From NCBI GenBank assembly GCA_040223615.1, contig JAVKFY010000036.1, positions 1 to 64,000 on the forward strand: a stretch of DNA of 64,000 nt, read 5' to 3'. This stretch comes from JAVKFY01 sp040223615. Its GTDB lineage: Bacteria; Pseudomonadota; Alphaproteobacteria; GCA-2731375. A model generated the notes under the pieces. It saw nothing but the letters and a program-made list of their open reading frames with translations. It had not been told where the DNA came from and ran no database searches. Position numbers and translations under genes: made by a program. Positions 1 through 7,698 of this stretch are shown here, in pieces; the stretch's first letter is position 1, and every line of letters starts with the position of its first letter.

Positions 1-559
1 CCGGTGTCGGCATCGTAGCTGGCGCCATCGTTGACCGTCAGGCTGCCGGCGCCGGTGTCGGCCAGCGTCAGGGTCGCGGTGACCAGATCGCCGGTGTCGA
101 CGTCGCTGACCACGATGTCGGTGATGGCGACGCTGGCGGTACCCTCGGCGTAGTTGCTGGTCGAGGTCAGGTTGGTCGCGCTCGGCGCGTCGTTCACCGG
201 CGTCACGTCGAGCGTGATGGTGCCGGTCAGCGGGCCGCTGCCGTCCTCGTCGCCGTCGTCGATGCTGACCGCGATGGTGGTGTCCTGGTTGTTCTCGGTG
301 GCCGGCAGGAAGGCCAGGTTGGCCAGCGCCGTGTTCACCGCCGCGACCGTGCCGGTGATAGACCACCCGCCGGTGTCGGCATCGTAGCTGGCGCCGTCGT
401 TGGCGGTCAGGCTGCCGGCCGCCTTGTCGGCCAGGGTCAGGGTCGCGGTGACCACATCGCCGGCATCGGCGTCGCTTACCACGATGTCGGTAATGGTGAC
501 GCTGGCATCGCCCTCGGTGTAGCTGCTGGTCGAGGTCAGATTGGTCGCGCTCGGCGGGT
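1..559 (-). repeat. 369-bp tandem coding repeat
   Basis: Bases 1-190 and 370-559 are direct repeats with a period of 369 bp (123 codons) inside the giant protein gene. Where I compared them directly (1-63 against 370-432), about nine bases in ten agree. They encode successive cadherin/VCBS-like domains. More copies probably lie beyond the left edge. Confidence 0.85.
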
Positions 560-2375
560 TGTTCACGATGCTCGTCAACAACGCCGTCGCATCGAGATCA
601 TGCCCGTCTTGGGTTAGCCCGACGTCGCTGCCGTCGAAGAAGAGAAACGCCGTCGCCGCCTCATTGCCGCTGCCCGAGCCGAGCGTTGTCCGGGAGATGT
701 TGAGGCCGAAAATGTCCTGTTTCGTGACGTCCAGCTCGTTGTCGCCAACCTCCGCATCGGCGTCGATGGAGACCAGGATGGTGCCCGCGTTCAGCGTCGA
801 TCCGGCTATGGTGATGGTCTGCTCGACCAGATCGAGACCGTAGATGCGGTCACTGATATCGATCTCGCCGCCATCGATCAGCGTCTGGATCGTGCCGACC
901 GCCGCGCCCGAGCCGACCGTGGTCGGGGTGTAGTGCAGGATGTCTTCCTTGTCGAAGCCGCCATCGCTGTCCTGCGCGAACAGGAAGGTGCCGGCGGCCA
1001 GGACGGTCGAGGCTTCGCCGACGATCGTGTTGGCCTCGACAAGCGAGATGGCGTCGACATCCTTGCCGCCGCTCGTGAACCCGTTCAACAGCATGAAGAA
1101 ACGCCCGGCGCTGTAGTCGCCGGGCGTATCCGGCCGGTAGACGAACACGTCCTCCTTGTCGACCGAGATCGCGTTGATGCTGGTCAGCAGTTCCGAATCC
1201 TCGGTGGAGAGCAGCAGGTCGCCCTCCAGAAGGTCGAAGGTCGTCGAGGAGCCGACCGTGATGTCCTGCGAAACATAGTGCAGCGCGTCGATGTCGACGT
1301 TCAGGTCAAGCCCAAGCGCCCCGAAACTGGCCTCCGAAGAGTAGGTGCCGGTGGTCGTGTTCGCCGGTGCGCCGGCCGAATCGAAGCTGAGGCCCGGATC
1401 GGCGAACTGCAGCACCTCGCCTCTGTCCACGGCGCCTTCGTCCGGCACCACTTCGTCGCCTTCGATGGACAGCAGCAAGCCATCCGTTGCCAGGAGCGTG
1501 TGCGACCAGGTCACCTGCGCCTCGGCCGACAATGCGACGGCGGTGGTCACGTCGCCGATCCGGTACTCGAGCTCCCAGTCGCTCCCGGCGGCGGCAGCGC
1601 CCGTCAGGTCGGTACTCGCCGCGACATCGGCCCCGGTCAGCTTGGCCAGCAGGCTGGCCAGGGTGCGGCCGTCCTCGGTGGCCGCGAAGTCGCAGCCGTA
1701 GATCAGCAGATCGGCGCCGTCGGTCAGCGCGACGCCCCAGGTTTCAATCACGTTGCGGGCGGATTCCGCCGCGGCCAGATCGACGACCTTGCCCCCCAGC
1801 GCAAGCCCGACGGTCGAGGCGTGGCTGACGATGTGCACCGCGTCGATGTCGCGCATGGCGCTGAGGTGATCGGCGATCTGCTGCAACGGGTCGCTGGCGG
1901 AGTTCAGCAGCACGACAATCTGCGACACGTCATCGCGGTCGCGGCCGAAGTCGGCGAGCAGGGTTTCAAGGTCCGGCGTCGCGGAGTCGACGAAGATCAC
2001 CTCGCGTCGCTCGTCGGCGGGCGGATCGGCCTGCTGCAGTCCCAGAGGATCCTCGGTCGGATCGCCCGCGTCGACGCCGTCGGTCGGCGCCAGCAGCCTG
2101 CCAATGGCGGCGATATCGAGTGGCGTGTCGGGTAGCGACGGCGCGATGGCGTGTTGTCCTGCGCCAAGGTGCAGATCGAACGGCAGGTCCTCGTCCGACA
2201 GGTCGCGATCCGCGTCGCCGGCGATGCCCAGGCCGGCCAGGAGGTCGGCGGACAACAGAATGCGAGGCTCCAGTCGTTCCAGCACGCACCGCGCCTCGTA
2301 AGTAGGTTTGCCGAACGGCCGCTGGCCGGTCTGCCATGCTGCGCCTGTCTGCCGGAGCCCTGCCACTGCTCGCAT
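1..2375 (-). CDS. Giant LEPR-XLL / DUF4347 / tandem-repeat surface protein (N-terminal part; 3' end outside window)
   Basis: The frame is open from an ATG at 2375 to the left edge, so about 791 N-terminal residues are visible. Residues 34-44 read RLEPRILLSAD, the LEPR-XLL motif found at the N-terminus of very large repetitive proteobacterial proteins. Residues about 126-290 match DUF4347, with VIFVDSATPD, AVHIVSHAS, LLIYGCDFAA and LTGADVAAS. A block of loosely repeated acidic segments follows (about 300-610), containing phrases such as DIDALHYVS and KEDILHYTP. Cadherin/VCBS-like repeats of 123 residues come next (EGDASVTITDIVVSD, DVTPVNDAPSATNL). By family it should be a secreted or surface-bound adhesin. 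The ATG lies four bases after the stop of the HlyD gene and has no clear ribosome binding site, which suggests translational coupling. No classical signal peptide is visible, so a dedicated exporter is expected. Confidence 0.85.
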   Translation of the reverse strand, partial: MRAVAGLRQTGAAWQTGQRPFGKPTYEARCVLERLEPRILLSADLLAGLGIAGDADRDLSDEDLPFDLHLGAGQHAIAPSLPDTPLDIAAIGRLLAPTDGVDAGDPTEDPLGLQQADPPADERREVIFVDSATPDLETLLADFGRDRDDVSQIVVLLNSASDPLQQIADHLSAMRDIDAVHIVSHASTVGLALGGKVVDLAAAESARNVIETWGVALTDGADLLIYGCDFAATEDGRTLASLLAKLTGADVAASTDLTGAAAAGSDWELEYRIGDVTTAVALSAEAQVTWSHTLLATDGLLLSIEGDEVVPDEGAVDRGEVLQFADPGLSFDSAGAPANTTTGTYSSEASFGALGLDLNVDIDALHYVSQDITVGSSTTFDLLEGDLLLSTEDSELLTSINAISVDKEDVFVYRPDTPGDYSAGRFFMLLNGFTSGGKDVDAISLVEANTIVGEASTVLAAGTFLFAQDSDGGFDKEDILHYTPTTVGSGAAVGTIQTLIDGGEIDISDRIYGLDLVEQTITIAGSTLNAGTILVSIDADAEVGDNELDVTKQDIFGLNISRTTLGSGSGNEAATAFLFFDGSDVGLTQDGHDLDATALLTSIVNNPPSATNLTSTSSYTEGDASVTITDIVVSDADAGDVVTATLTLADKAAGSLTANDGASYDADTGGWSITGTVAAVNTALANLAFLPATENNQDTTIAVSIDDGDEDGSGPLTGTITLDVTPVNDAPSATNLTSTSNYAEGTASVAITDIVVSDVDTGDLVTATLTLADTGAGSLTVNDGASYDADT

Positions 2376-2379
2376 GACG

Positions 2380-3273
2380 CTATTGCGACGTCCGTCTGCC
2401 GTCGGCCGGTTTCGCGGCCGACGTGATCGGGGCGATGAACTTCAGCTCGCACTTCAGACCGGCTGGCAGCCTGTGCTCGGGATTGGTCAATGTGAGCCGG
2501 ACCCCGAAAGTCCCGCTTGCCGCATCGGCGATCCGGTCGACCACTTCCACGGTGCCGCGAAGCGACTGCGCTGTCGCAAGCTCGGGCACGATTTCGGCCT
2601 CGCTGCCGACCTTGATGCGCCCGAAAAAGGCCACCGGCACGATCGCCTCGACCCGCAACGGGTCAAGCTGGGCAAGACGCAGGATCGGCTGTCCTTCGAC
2701 GTACTCGCCCTTCGCCCGAAAAACCTCCAAAACGAAACCGCTGAACGGCGCCATGATGATTTTCTGGTTCAACTGCTCCTGGGCGCGGCGCAGCTCAAGT
2801 TTCCGTATCGCGACGAGTTCTCTTGCCTGCTGCAGCCGGATCGCCGAGAGATCCTGCTCGCGCTTGGCGTCGTCGGTGCGCTCGAACGGCACCGTCCGGC
2901 GCGCGTAAAGCCAGTCAACCCGTTCCTTTCGGCGCAGATTGAACTCGAGCTCGACCTGGCCAAGCGCGACCTCTGACGTGACGCCGGCGCGCGCCTTGGC
3001 GAGAGCCACCGTCGCCTCCTCCAGGCCGGCGTCCAGTGACGCCACCATCTGGCCCTCCGCCACCGCGTCGCTGCGCTTGACTTTGACCTCATCCACCACG
3101 CCTGGGACCGCGCTAGACAAATCCGCGACCCGATAGGGATGGATGACGCAGTCAACGGCTGGTGCATCGTCAGCGACGGCGGTCGCTGGGGCCAGGTTGA
3201 GTCCGATGCCGAAGGCAAAGCACGCGAGCACGCCGGCGGCAACAGGCCGCCTGCCCACGATCGGCTGTATCAA
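2380..3273 (-). CDS. HlyD/RND-type periplasmic adaptor protein
   Basis: This is a periplasmic adaptor (membrane fusion) protein of about 297 residues. The TTG start at 3273 follows an AAGGGAA stretch and gives a clean N-terminal export signal (GRRPVAAGVLACFAFG, ending near ATAVA). A longer version from GTG at 3339 is possible but has no ribosome binding site. The body has the lipoyl-hairpin-lipoyl layout: PGVVDEVKVKRSDAVAEGQ, a helical hairpin rich in Arg, Glu and Gln, then IIMAPFSGFVLEVFRAKGEY, and a beta-barrel region (LRVEAIVPVAFFG). It is third in a minus-strand operon and ends four bases before the giant LEPR-XLL gene. No TolC or inner-membrane pump gene lies in the window. Confidence 0.8.
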   Translation of the reverse strand: MIQPIVGRRPVAAGVLACFAFGIGLNLAPATAVADDAPAVDCVIHPYRVADLSSAVPGVVDEVKVKRSDAVAEGQMVASLDAGLEEATVALAKARAGVTSEVALGQVELEFNLRRKERVDWLYARRTVPFERTDDAKREQDLSAIRLQQARELVAIRKLELRRAQEQLNQKIIMAPFSGFVLEVFRAKGEYVEGQPILRLAQLDPLRVEAIVPVAFFGRIKVGSEAEIVPELATAQSLRGTVEVVDRIADAASGTFGVRLTLTNPEHRLPAGLKCELKFIAPITSAAKPADGRRTSQ

Positions 3274-3425
3274 ACTACCGCGTTCCCTTACGGCCCATGC
3301 CACTGGACACCACCAAAAAGTGCCATACGCAGAATTCACGTATCGCTAACCATGGGCGTCTCTGCTTAACAATCACTTAGCGTGGATCACCGTTCACGAC
3401 GCACGATTCGTGCCATGTAACGATC

Positions 3426-5600
3426 TCAATCCGGGCGGTCGCGCTCGTCGGCAACCAGCCAATCCAGCCACTGCCGATACATCCAATGCCCGAGAGACGC
3501 GGCGATGCTGGCAGGCTCATGCAGGAACTTGACGTATACGAACTGACCGAGATGCAGGTTTCCGCGGTTCATTGGCAACGCGACGTCGACCCGGAAGACG
3601 TCGGACAGCGCCGTCGTTCCATCGCTGTCGCGGACATCGACCGGGATGGCGCCGCCCCGCAGTGAGCCCAAGCGCGCAGACGGCAGGATATCGGTCGCCA
3701 CTGGTATCGTTCGAATGAGTTTCGCCGCTATCGGCTTGCCGACGTGCGTATCGGGAAAGACTTCGACGGCTCGCGTATCGGCTCGAATTCGTGCGATCGC
3801 CGATTGATCGACGACGGCATGGACTTCCAGGTTGCGGACGCCGGTTACGAAGCCGAGCACGTCGCCCTTGCGGATGACCCGGCCCGGCAGGTCGTCGGCG
3901 CGGGGCAACGTCAGGACGCCCACGATCCGGCTGCGCACGAGCAAACCCGCCAGCGTCTGGCGAAGGTCGGCGATCTCCGATTCGAGGGTCGTTCGCTCCT
4001 CCGCGAGCGTTGCCGCCCGTTGCCGGTCGGATTCCGCCGCCAGCTGTTGCCGGGCCCCCAGCTCGCGCAGTTTCGCGGTCAGGACGGCGAGCTGCCCGGT
4101 CAGTTGCGGATTGGCCATCTGCAGCACCGGCTCGGCCGCGCGGACCGCCACGCCGTTGCGCTGCAGCACGGCGACAACGACGCCGTCGGTGCTGGCCCGC
4201 AGCAACGTTTCCTGCGGCACCATGACGAGGCCCTGAGCAATCGTGCTGTGCGGCATCGGCGTTGCCAGAAAGACCGCGGTTGCGACGAAGCAAGTGCTGG
4301 CGACCAACACCAGCCTGCGCATCCGCCCCTCGGCCCGGGCTTCGCCGAACAGTCGCCAGGCGCCCGTCACGGCGGGGTAGACGAGCTGCCCGGCCAACGT
4401 CCAGATGGCCAGGGCGACGCCAAGAAGGAGCAACTGGCTGCCGACCCACAGTGCGATGGAAATGCTGACGACTAGGCGGTAGATGCCCGAGCAAATCCCA
4501 TAGCCGACCAGCCAGCCCGTCTCCCCACGAGCGACGATTGGACGCCGGCACTGCTTGAGGCCGACGACGTGCCGTTTCAGCAGATAGCCCAGATACTGGA
4601 CCGACCGCTGGCCGAGGTTGGGGCTCTCCAGGAAATCCGACAGCACGTAGTAGCCGTCGAATCGAAGCAGTGGGTTGCCGTTGAACACGACGGTAGATAG
4701 GCCGCCGATAACCATGATGTCGAACGCGATATCGCGGGCTAGGCCTGGGTCGAGGTACAGCCAGGCCCAGAGCGCCATCGCGGCAAGTCCGACTTCAACG
4801 ATGATGCCGGCAGCGCCGACGACCATGCGTTGGTATTTGGAGTGGAGCTTGTGGGACGCCGACGCATCCACGTACGGCAGGGGTACGAATACCAGAAAGA
4901 CAATGCCGAACTCCCTCACCCTGCAGCCCCAATGCCGGGCCGCCAGACCGTGCCCGGCCTCGTGCAGCAGCTTGATCAGCGGATACAGGAAGAGGAACCA
5001 GACCAGGTTCGACGGATCCGCGAACCGCGCCTCGGCATGCTCGGCAATCTCGTGCCGGTGCAGCCAGCCGGCCACCGCGGCGGTGCCGGCCAGCAGGCAC
5101 CAGACGTACAGCCATGTCGGACGGAACAGCCACCCGACATGCTCGGCGCATCGGATTAACAGCGCGTCCGGCTCAAGCAGCGGCAGCCGCCACGTCAACG
5201 GCTGCCGCCAGCGCAGTTGCCGGCGATGCCGAGCGCGACGCCGCTCGCGTTCCACGAAGCCGCCCGCGTCATAGCTGCCGACACCTTGCAGCAGATCGGC
5301 CGCCTGCAGGCTCTGCAACAGCTCGACAACGTCGTCCTTCGACGGTGCCCGCGCGCCGGCTTCTGCCTGGACCAGGTGATAGGCCTGTTCGACCGTGCGA
5401 TCCCCGTCCAGGAGCTGGACCAGCCGGAGCGATGCGACCGGTCCGCGGAAATAGCCTCGATTCACATCATCCGCCACGATGAGCCAGGCGGTACCGCGAT
5501 AGCGATGCTCGTAGGTCTCGACGCCGTCGCGCAGCCGCACGCGCCATGCGCCAACTGTGTCCCAAGCGTGCCCGTCTGTCGCTACGGCAGCCACATCCAT
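3426..5600 (-). CDS. PqqD-like / M50 zinc metalloprotease / HlyD fusion protein
   Basis: This is a membrane protein of 724 residues from an ATG at 5600 (a TTG six bases upstream is also possible). Residues about 18-108 resemble a PqqD-type peptide-binding domain (YFRGPVASLRLVQLLDGDRT). Transmembrane segments follow. The M50 zinc motif HEAGH is at about 213-217 and the distal NPLLRFDGYY motif at about 309-318, so both metalloprotease signatures are intact. More membrane segments lead to one near residue 440. After it comes a periplasmic HlyD-like part with a lipoyl half-motif (LLRASTDGVVVAVLQRNG), a long coiled coil and a barrel region. The family resembles putative peptide zinc metalloproteases. 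The gene overlaps the upstream GAF-HlyD gene by 19 bases, so the two are probably translationally coupled. Cleaving or threading the giant protein is an inference. Confidence 0.85.
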   Translation of the reverse strand: MDVAAVATDGHAWDTVGAWRVRLRDGVETYEHRYRGTAWLIVADDVNRGYFRGPVASLRLVQLLDGDRTVEQAYHLVQAEAGARAPSKDDVVELLQSLQAADLLQGVGSYDAGGFVERERRRARHRRQLRWRQPLTWRLPLLEPDALLIRCAEHVGWLFRPTWLYVWCLLAGTAAVAGWLHRHEIAEHAEARFADPSNLVWFLFLYPLIKLLHEAGHGLAARHWGCRVREFGIVFLVFVPLPYVDASASHKLHSKYQRMVVGAAGIIVEVGLAAMALWAWLYLDPGLARDIAFDIMVIGGLSTVVFNGNPLLRFDGYYVLSDFLESPNLGQRSVQYLGYLLKRHVVGLKQCRRPIVARGETGWLVGYGICSGIYRLVVSISIALWVGSQLLLLGVALAIWTLAGQLVYPAVTGAWRLFGEARAEGRMRRLVLVASTCFVATAVFLATPMPHSTIAQGLVMVPQETLLRASTDGVVVAVLQRNGVAVRAAEPVLQMANPQLTGQLAVLTAKLRELGARQQLAAESDRQRAATLAEERTTLESEIADLRQTLAGLLVRSRIVGVLTLPRADDLPGRVIRKGDVLGFVTGVRNLEVHAVVDQSAIARIRADTRAVEVFPDTHVGKPIAAKLIRTIPVATDILPSARLGSLRGGAIPVDVRDSDGTTALSDVFRVDVALPMNRGNLHLGQFVYVKFLHEPASIAASLGHWMYRQWLDWLVADERDRPD

Positions 5601-7321
5601 GTCCAAAGCCGCACGGCACTGGTCAGCTTGCTGAAGTAGATCCCGGCGTAGCTACGGTCGCCGACCGAGATGCGCGCGACACCCTGCATGCCCGGCAGCA
5701 GCGTCATCGCGCCCGGGTCTATGCTCGCCTCGACCCGGTACCGGACGCTGTAGTTGCGCTCTTCGAAGTCCGGCGACACTTCGCGAACAACAATTGGAAA
5801 CTCGTTGGCCGGGAATGCCTTCAGTGCGAGCGTACCGGTCTGTCCCAGTTGCACCAATGAGACCTCGTCCTGGTCGACGTAGATCGCCAGGCGAAACGCG
5901 CCGAGTGGCGCGACCTCGAACAGGATCTGGCCGCGCTCGACCGGTGCGCCGAGCGACTGGCTCAGGTCACCGGCGATGATCACGCCGGTCAGCGGCGCCG
6001 CCAGTTCCGCTCGGTCGATCTGCAGGTCGATCAGGCGAACCTGAGCCTCGGCCTGGTCGATTTGCGCGCTGTGTATCGTGACCGCAGCCCGGTCCAACGT
6101 GGCCAGTGCCTTTCGATGCTGCTTTTCGAACTCGCTTCGCTTGTCGATCCAATGTCGTCGGTCGAGTAGCAATTCGCGGGTTTCGAGCTCGGCCAGGGCA
6201 GCGCCACTCTCGACCATGTCGCCAGCACGAAAATGCGCGGCCTTGATATAGCCGTCGAATGGCGCCACCACGACCCGCTGGACCTTGCCCTCGATGCGGG
6301 CGGCCTCGACCACGCGGTAGTTGCTCGGGCCAGCGACGGCGAGCAGCGCAGTCAGCGCCACACCTGCGGCCGCGACGATTGCCAAGCGATGACCTCGTCG
6401 AAGTCCATGCCACGTCCAGTCGAGACCCGGCAGCCGCTTGCCGGTGCTCCAGCGCACAGCGGAGAGAACAACGGCGACCATACGGCCCAGTCCGCCGTAA
6501 AGCTCAACCATCTCGGCCGAGAAGGGTCGCTCGCGTGCACGCTCAAGCAGCACCAGGCCTGCCTGGGAAGTGTTGTGGCTGGTCAACGGGACAAGGCAAT
6601 ATTCCCGTCGCTGCGCCCGCGCCATCGCGTCCAGCGCGGCGACGCGAACGTCAGGCGGCTCGCCGTCGCGGCCGATGAGGACAACGGCCTCGACATGGTC
6701 GCAGGTCGCCAAGGCGGCGGAAAGGTGCTGCGCGACGTCACTGCCGCGATCGAGGGCGCTACCGTGCGAGATCGCCGTCAGCTCGAAGCGGTCGCCTCGC
6801 CAGTGTCCGATCACGACACGCTCGCAGTTCAAGTATTCGGCCAGCGACGTCGCGCACGCCGCCGCCGCCGTCTCGACGGTTCGCGCGCCGGCCGCAGCGC
6901 TCAACTGATCGAGCAGCGATGCCAGGACGGCCCCCGGCGCTGCCACGGGCATTTCCGCAAGCCACCCCGTCGCCCATTTGAGCAGGTGCATGGCGGTCGC
7001 GCGCTGCGTCGCCGGTGCTTCCAGCAGCGCGGCGACGCCACCTCGCCGGCCGTCAGCCGTGGTGAGCGGAGCCGCGACGATTGCCGCGTCGGCCATCGCT
7101 TCGGCGGTCGGCACGGTGGCAGTCGAAGTGATGTCCTTGCCGGTGCGCATCGCCAGATCCGCGGTGCGGTAGAGTTCGTCCGACGCATCGCCGGATTCCG
7201 GCCAGTCGAACCGCCGGACGGCGCCGTCGGATCGCACGACGAGCGCCGCCCGCCGTACGGCTGGCACATGGCTGCCGAACAGCCTCAACCAAGCGGCCAG
7301 ATAATCCGCGTCGAACTGCAA
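5582..7321 (-). CDS. GAF-domain / single-membrane-span / HlyD fusion protein
   Basis: This 579-residue protein starts at a TTG that immediately follows an in-frame TGA and has a weak GAGG upstream. The N-terminal 300 residues are soluble and contain a GAF-like region (about 145-295, with CERVVIGHWRGDRFELTAIS and GLVLLERARERPFSAEMV). One membrane span follows (about 312-332, LAIVAAAGVALTALLAVAG). The periplasmic HlyD part has VQRVVVAPFDGYIKAAHFRAG, a helical hairpin, AAPLTGVIIAGDLSQSLG and a barrel. A cytoplasmic small-molecule or signal-binding domain is therefore joined directly to a periplasmic adaptor. It is the first visible gene of the operon. Confidence 0.82.
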   Translation of the reverse strand: MQFDADYLAAWLRLFGSHVPAVRRAALVVRSDGAVRRFDWPESGDASDELYRTADLAMRTGKDITSTATVPTAEAMADAAIVAAPLTTADGRRGGVAALLEAPATQRATAMHLLKWATGWLAEMPVAAPGAVLASLLDQLSAAAGARTVETAAAACATSLAEYLNCERVVIGHWRGDRFELTAISHGSALDRGSDVAQHLSAALATCDHVEAVVLIGRDGEPPDVRVAALDAMARAQRREYCLVPLTSHNTSQAGLVLLERARERPFSAEMVELYGGLGRMVAVVLSAVRWSTGKRLPGLDWTWHGLRRGHRLAIVAAAGVALTALLAVAGPSNYRVVEAARIEGKVQRVVVAPFDGYIKAAHFRAGDMVESGAALAELETRELLLDRRHWIDKRSEFEKQHRKALATLDRAAVTIHSAQIDQAEAQVRLIDLQIDRAELAAPLTGVIIAGDLSQSLGAPVERGQILFEVAPLGAFRLAIYVDQDEVSLVQLGQTGTLALKAFPANEFPIVVREVSPDFEERNYSVRYRVEASIDPGAMTLLPGMQGVARISVGDRSYAGIYFSKLTSAVRLWTWMWLP

Positions 7322-7588
7322 TCAGACGGCCTCAAGTATCAACAAAGGCTGCCGGCGCCCACGGCCGGCGACACCCCAATGTGCCTCAGGGAACACCGGC
7401 GTGTCATGCGCAGCGACCTGGTTCCGAGGTGGTTCGTTGCCTTGACTGACGGTGTTGGGACGGTGGTGTCCAGGACGGTGATGTCGCGGGCGGCTGGTCC
7501 GCGATCCAAGCCAGGTGCCTCGACGCAGCGGAATTGTGGGAAATTTGTGGGAGAACGCGCGGCGTTTTCCGCTAGGTATTCTATTTGG

Positions 7589-7664
7589 TGGTGACCCCGG
7601 TGGGACTTGAACCCAACACCTCCGGCTTGAAAGGCCGGCATCCTAACCTCTAGACGACGGGGCC
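7589..7664 (-). tRNA. tRNA-Glu (anticodon UUC)
   Basis: On the minus strand the gene begins GGCCCCG at 7664. It shows a D-arm (TCTAGAGGTTAGGA), an anticodon stem-loop CCGGC-CTTTCAA-GCCGG with anticodon TTC, a T-loop GGTTCAAGTCC, and a closing acceptor arm CGGGGTC followed by A. The CCA end is encoded at 7591-7589. It lies upstream of the HlyD/M50 operon in the same direction, with 267 bases between them. Confidence 0.95.
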
Positions 7665-7698
7665 AGCGCCGCCGCTCTACGACGAAGCGGCGGCGAAA

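Noticed and set aside
933..2135. Long plus-strand open frame of 400 codons
   Set aside because: It is antisense to the giant repeat gene, has Arg/Gln/Val-rich shadow composition and no family pattern.
7339..7641. 100-codon minus-strand frame reaching into the tRNA gene
   Set aside because: It overlaps tRNA-Glu and its N-terminus (QAGGVGFKSHRG) is the typical translation of a tRNA antisense or flank, not a protein.
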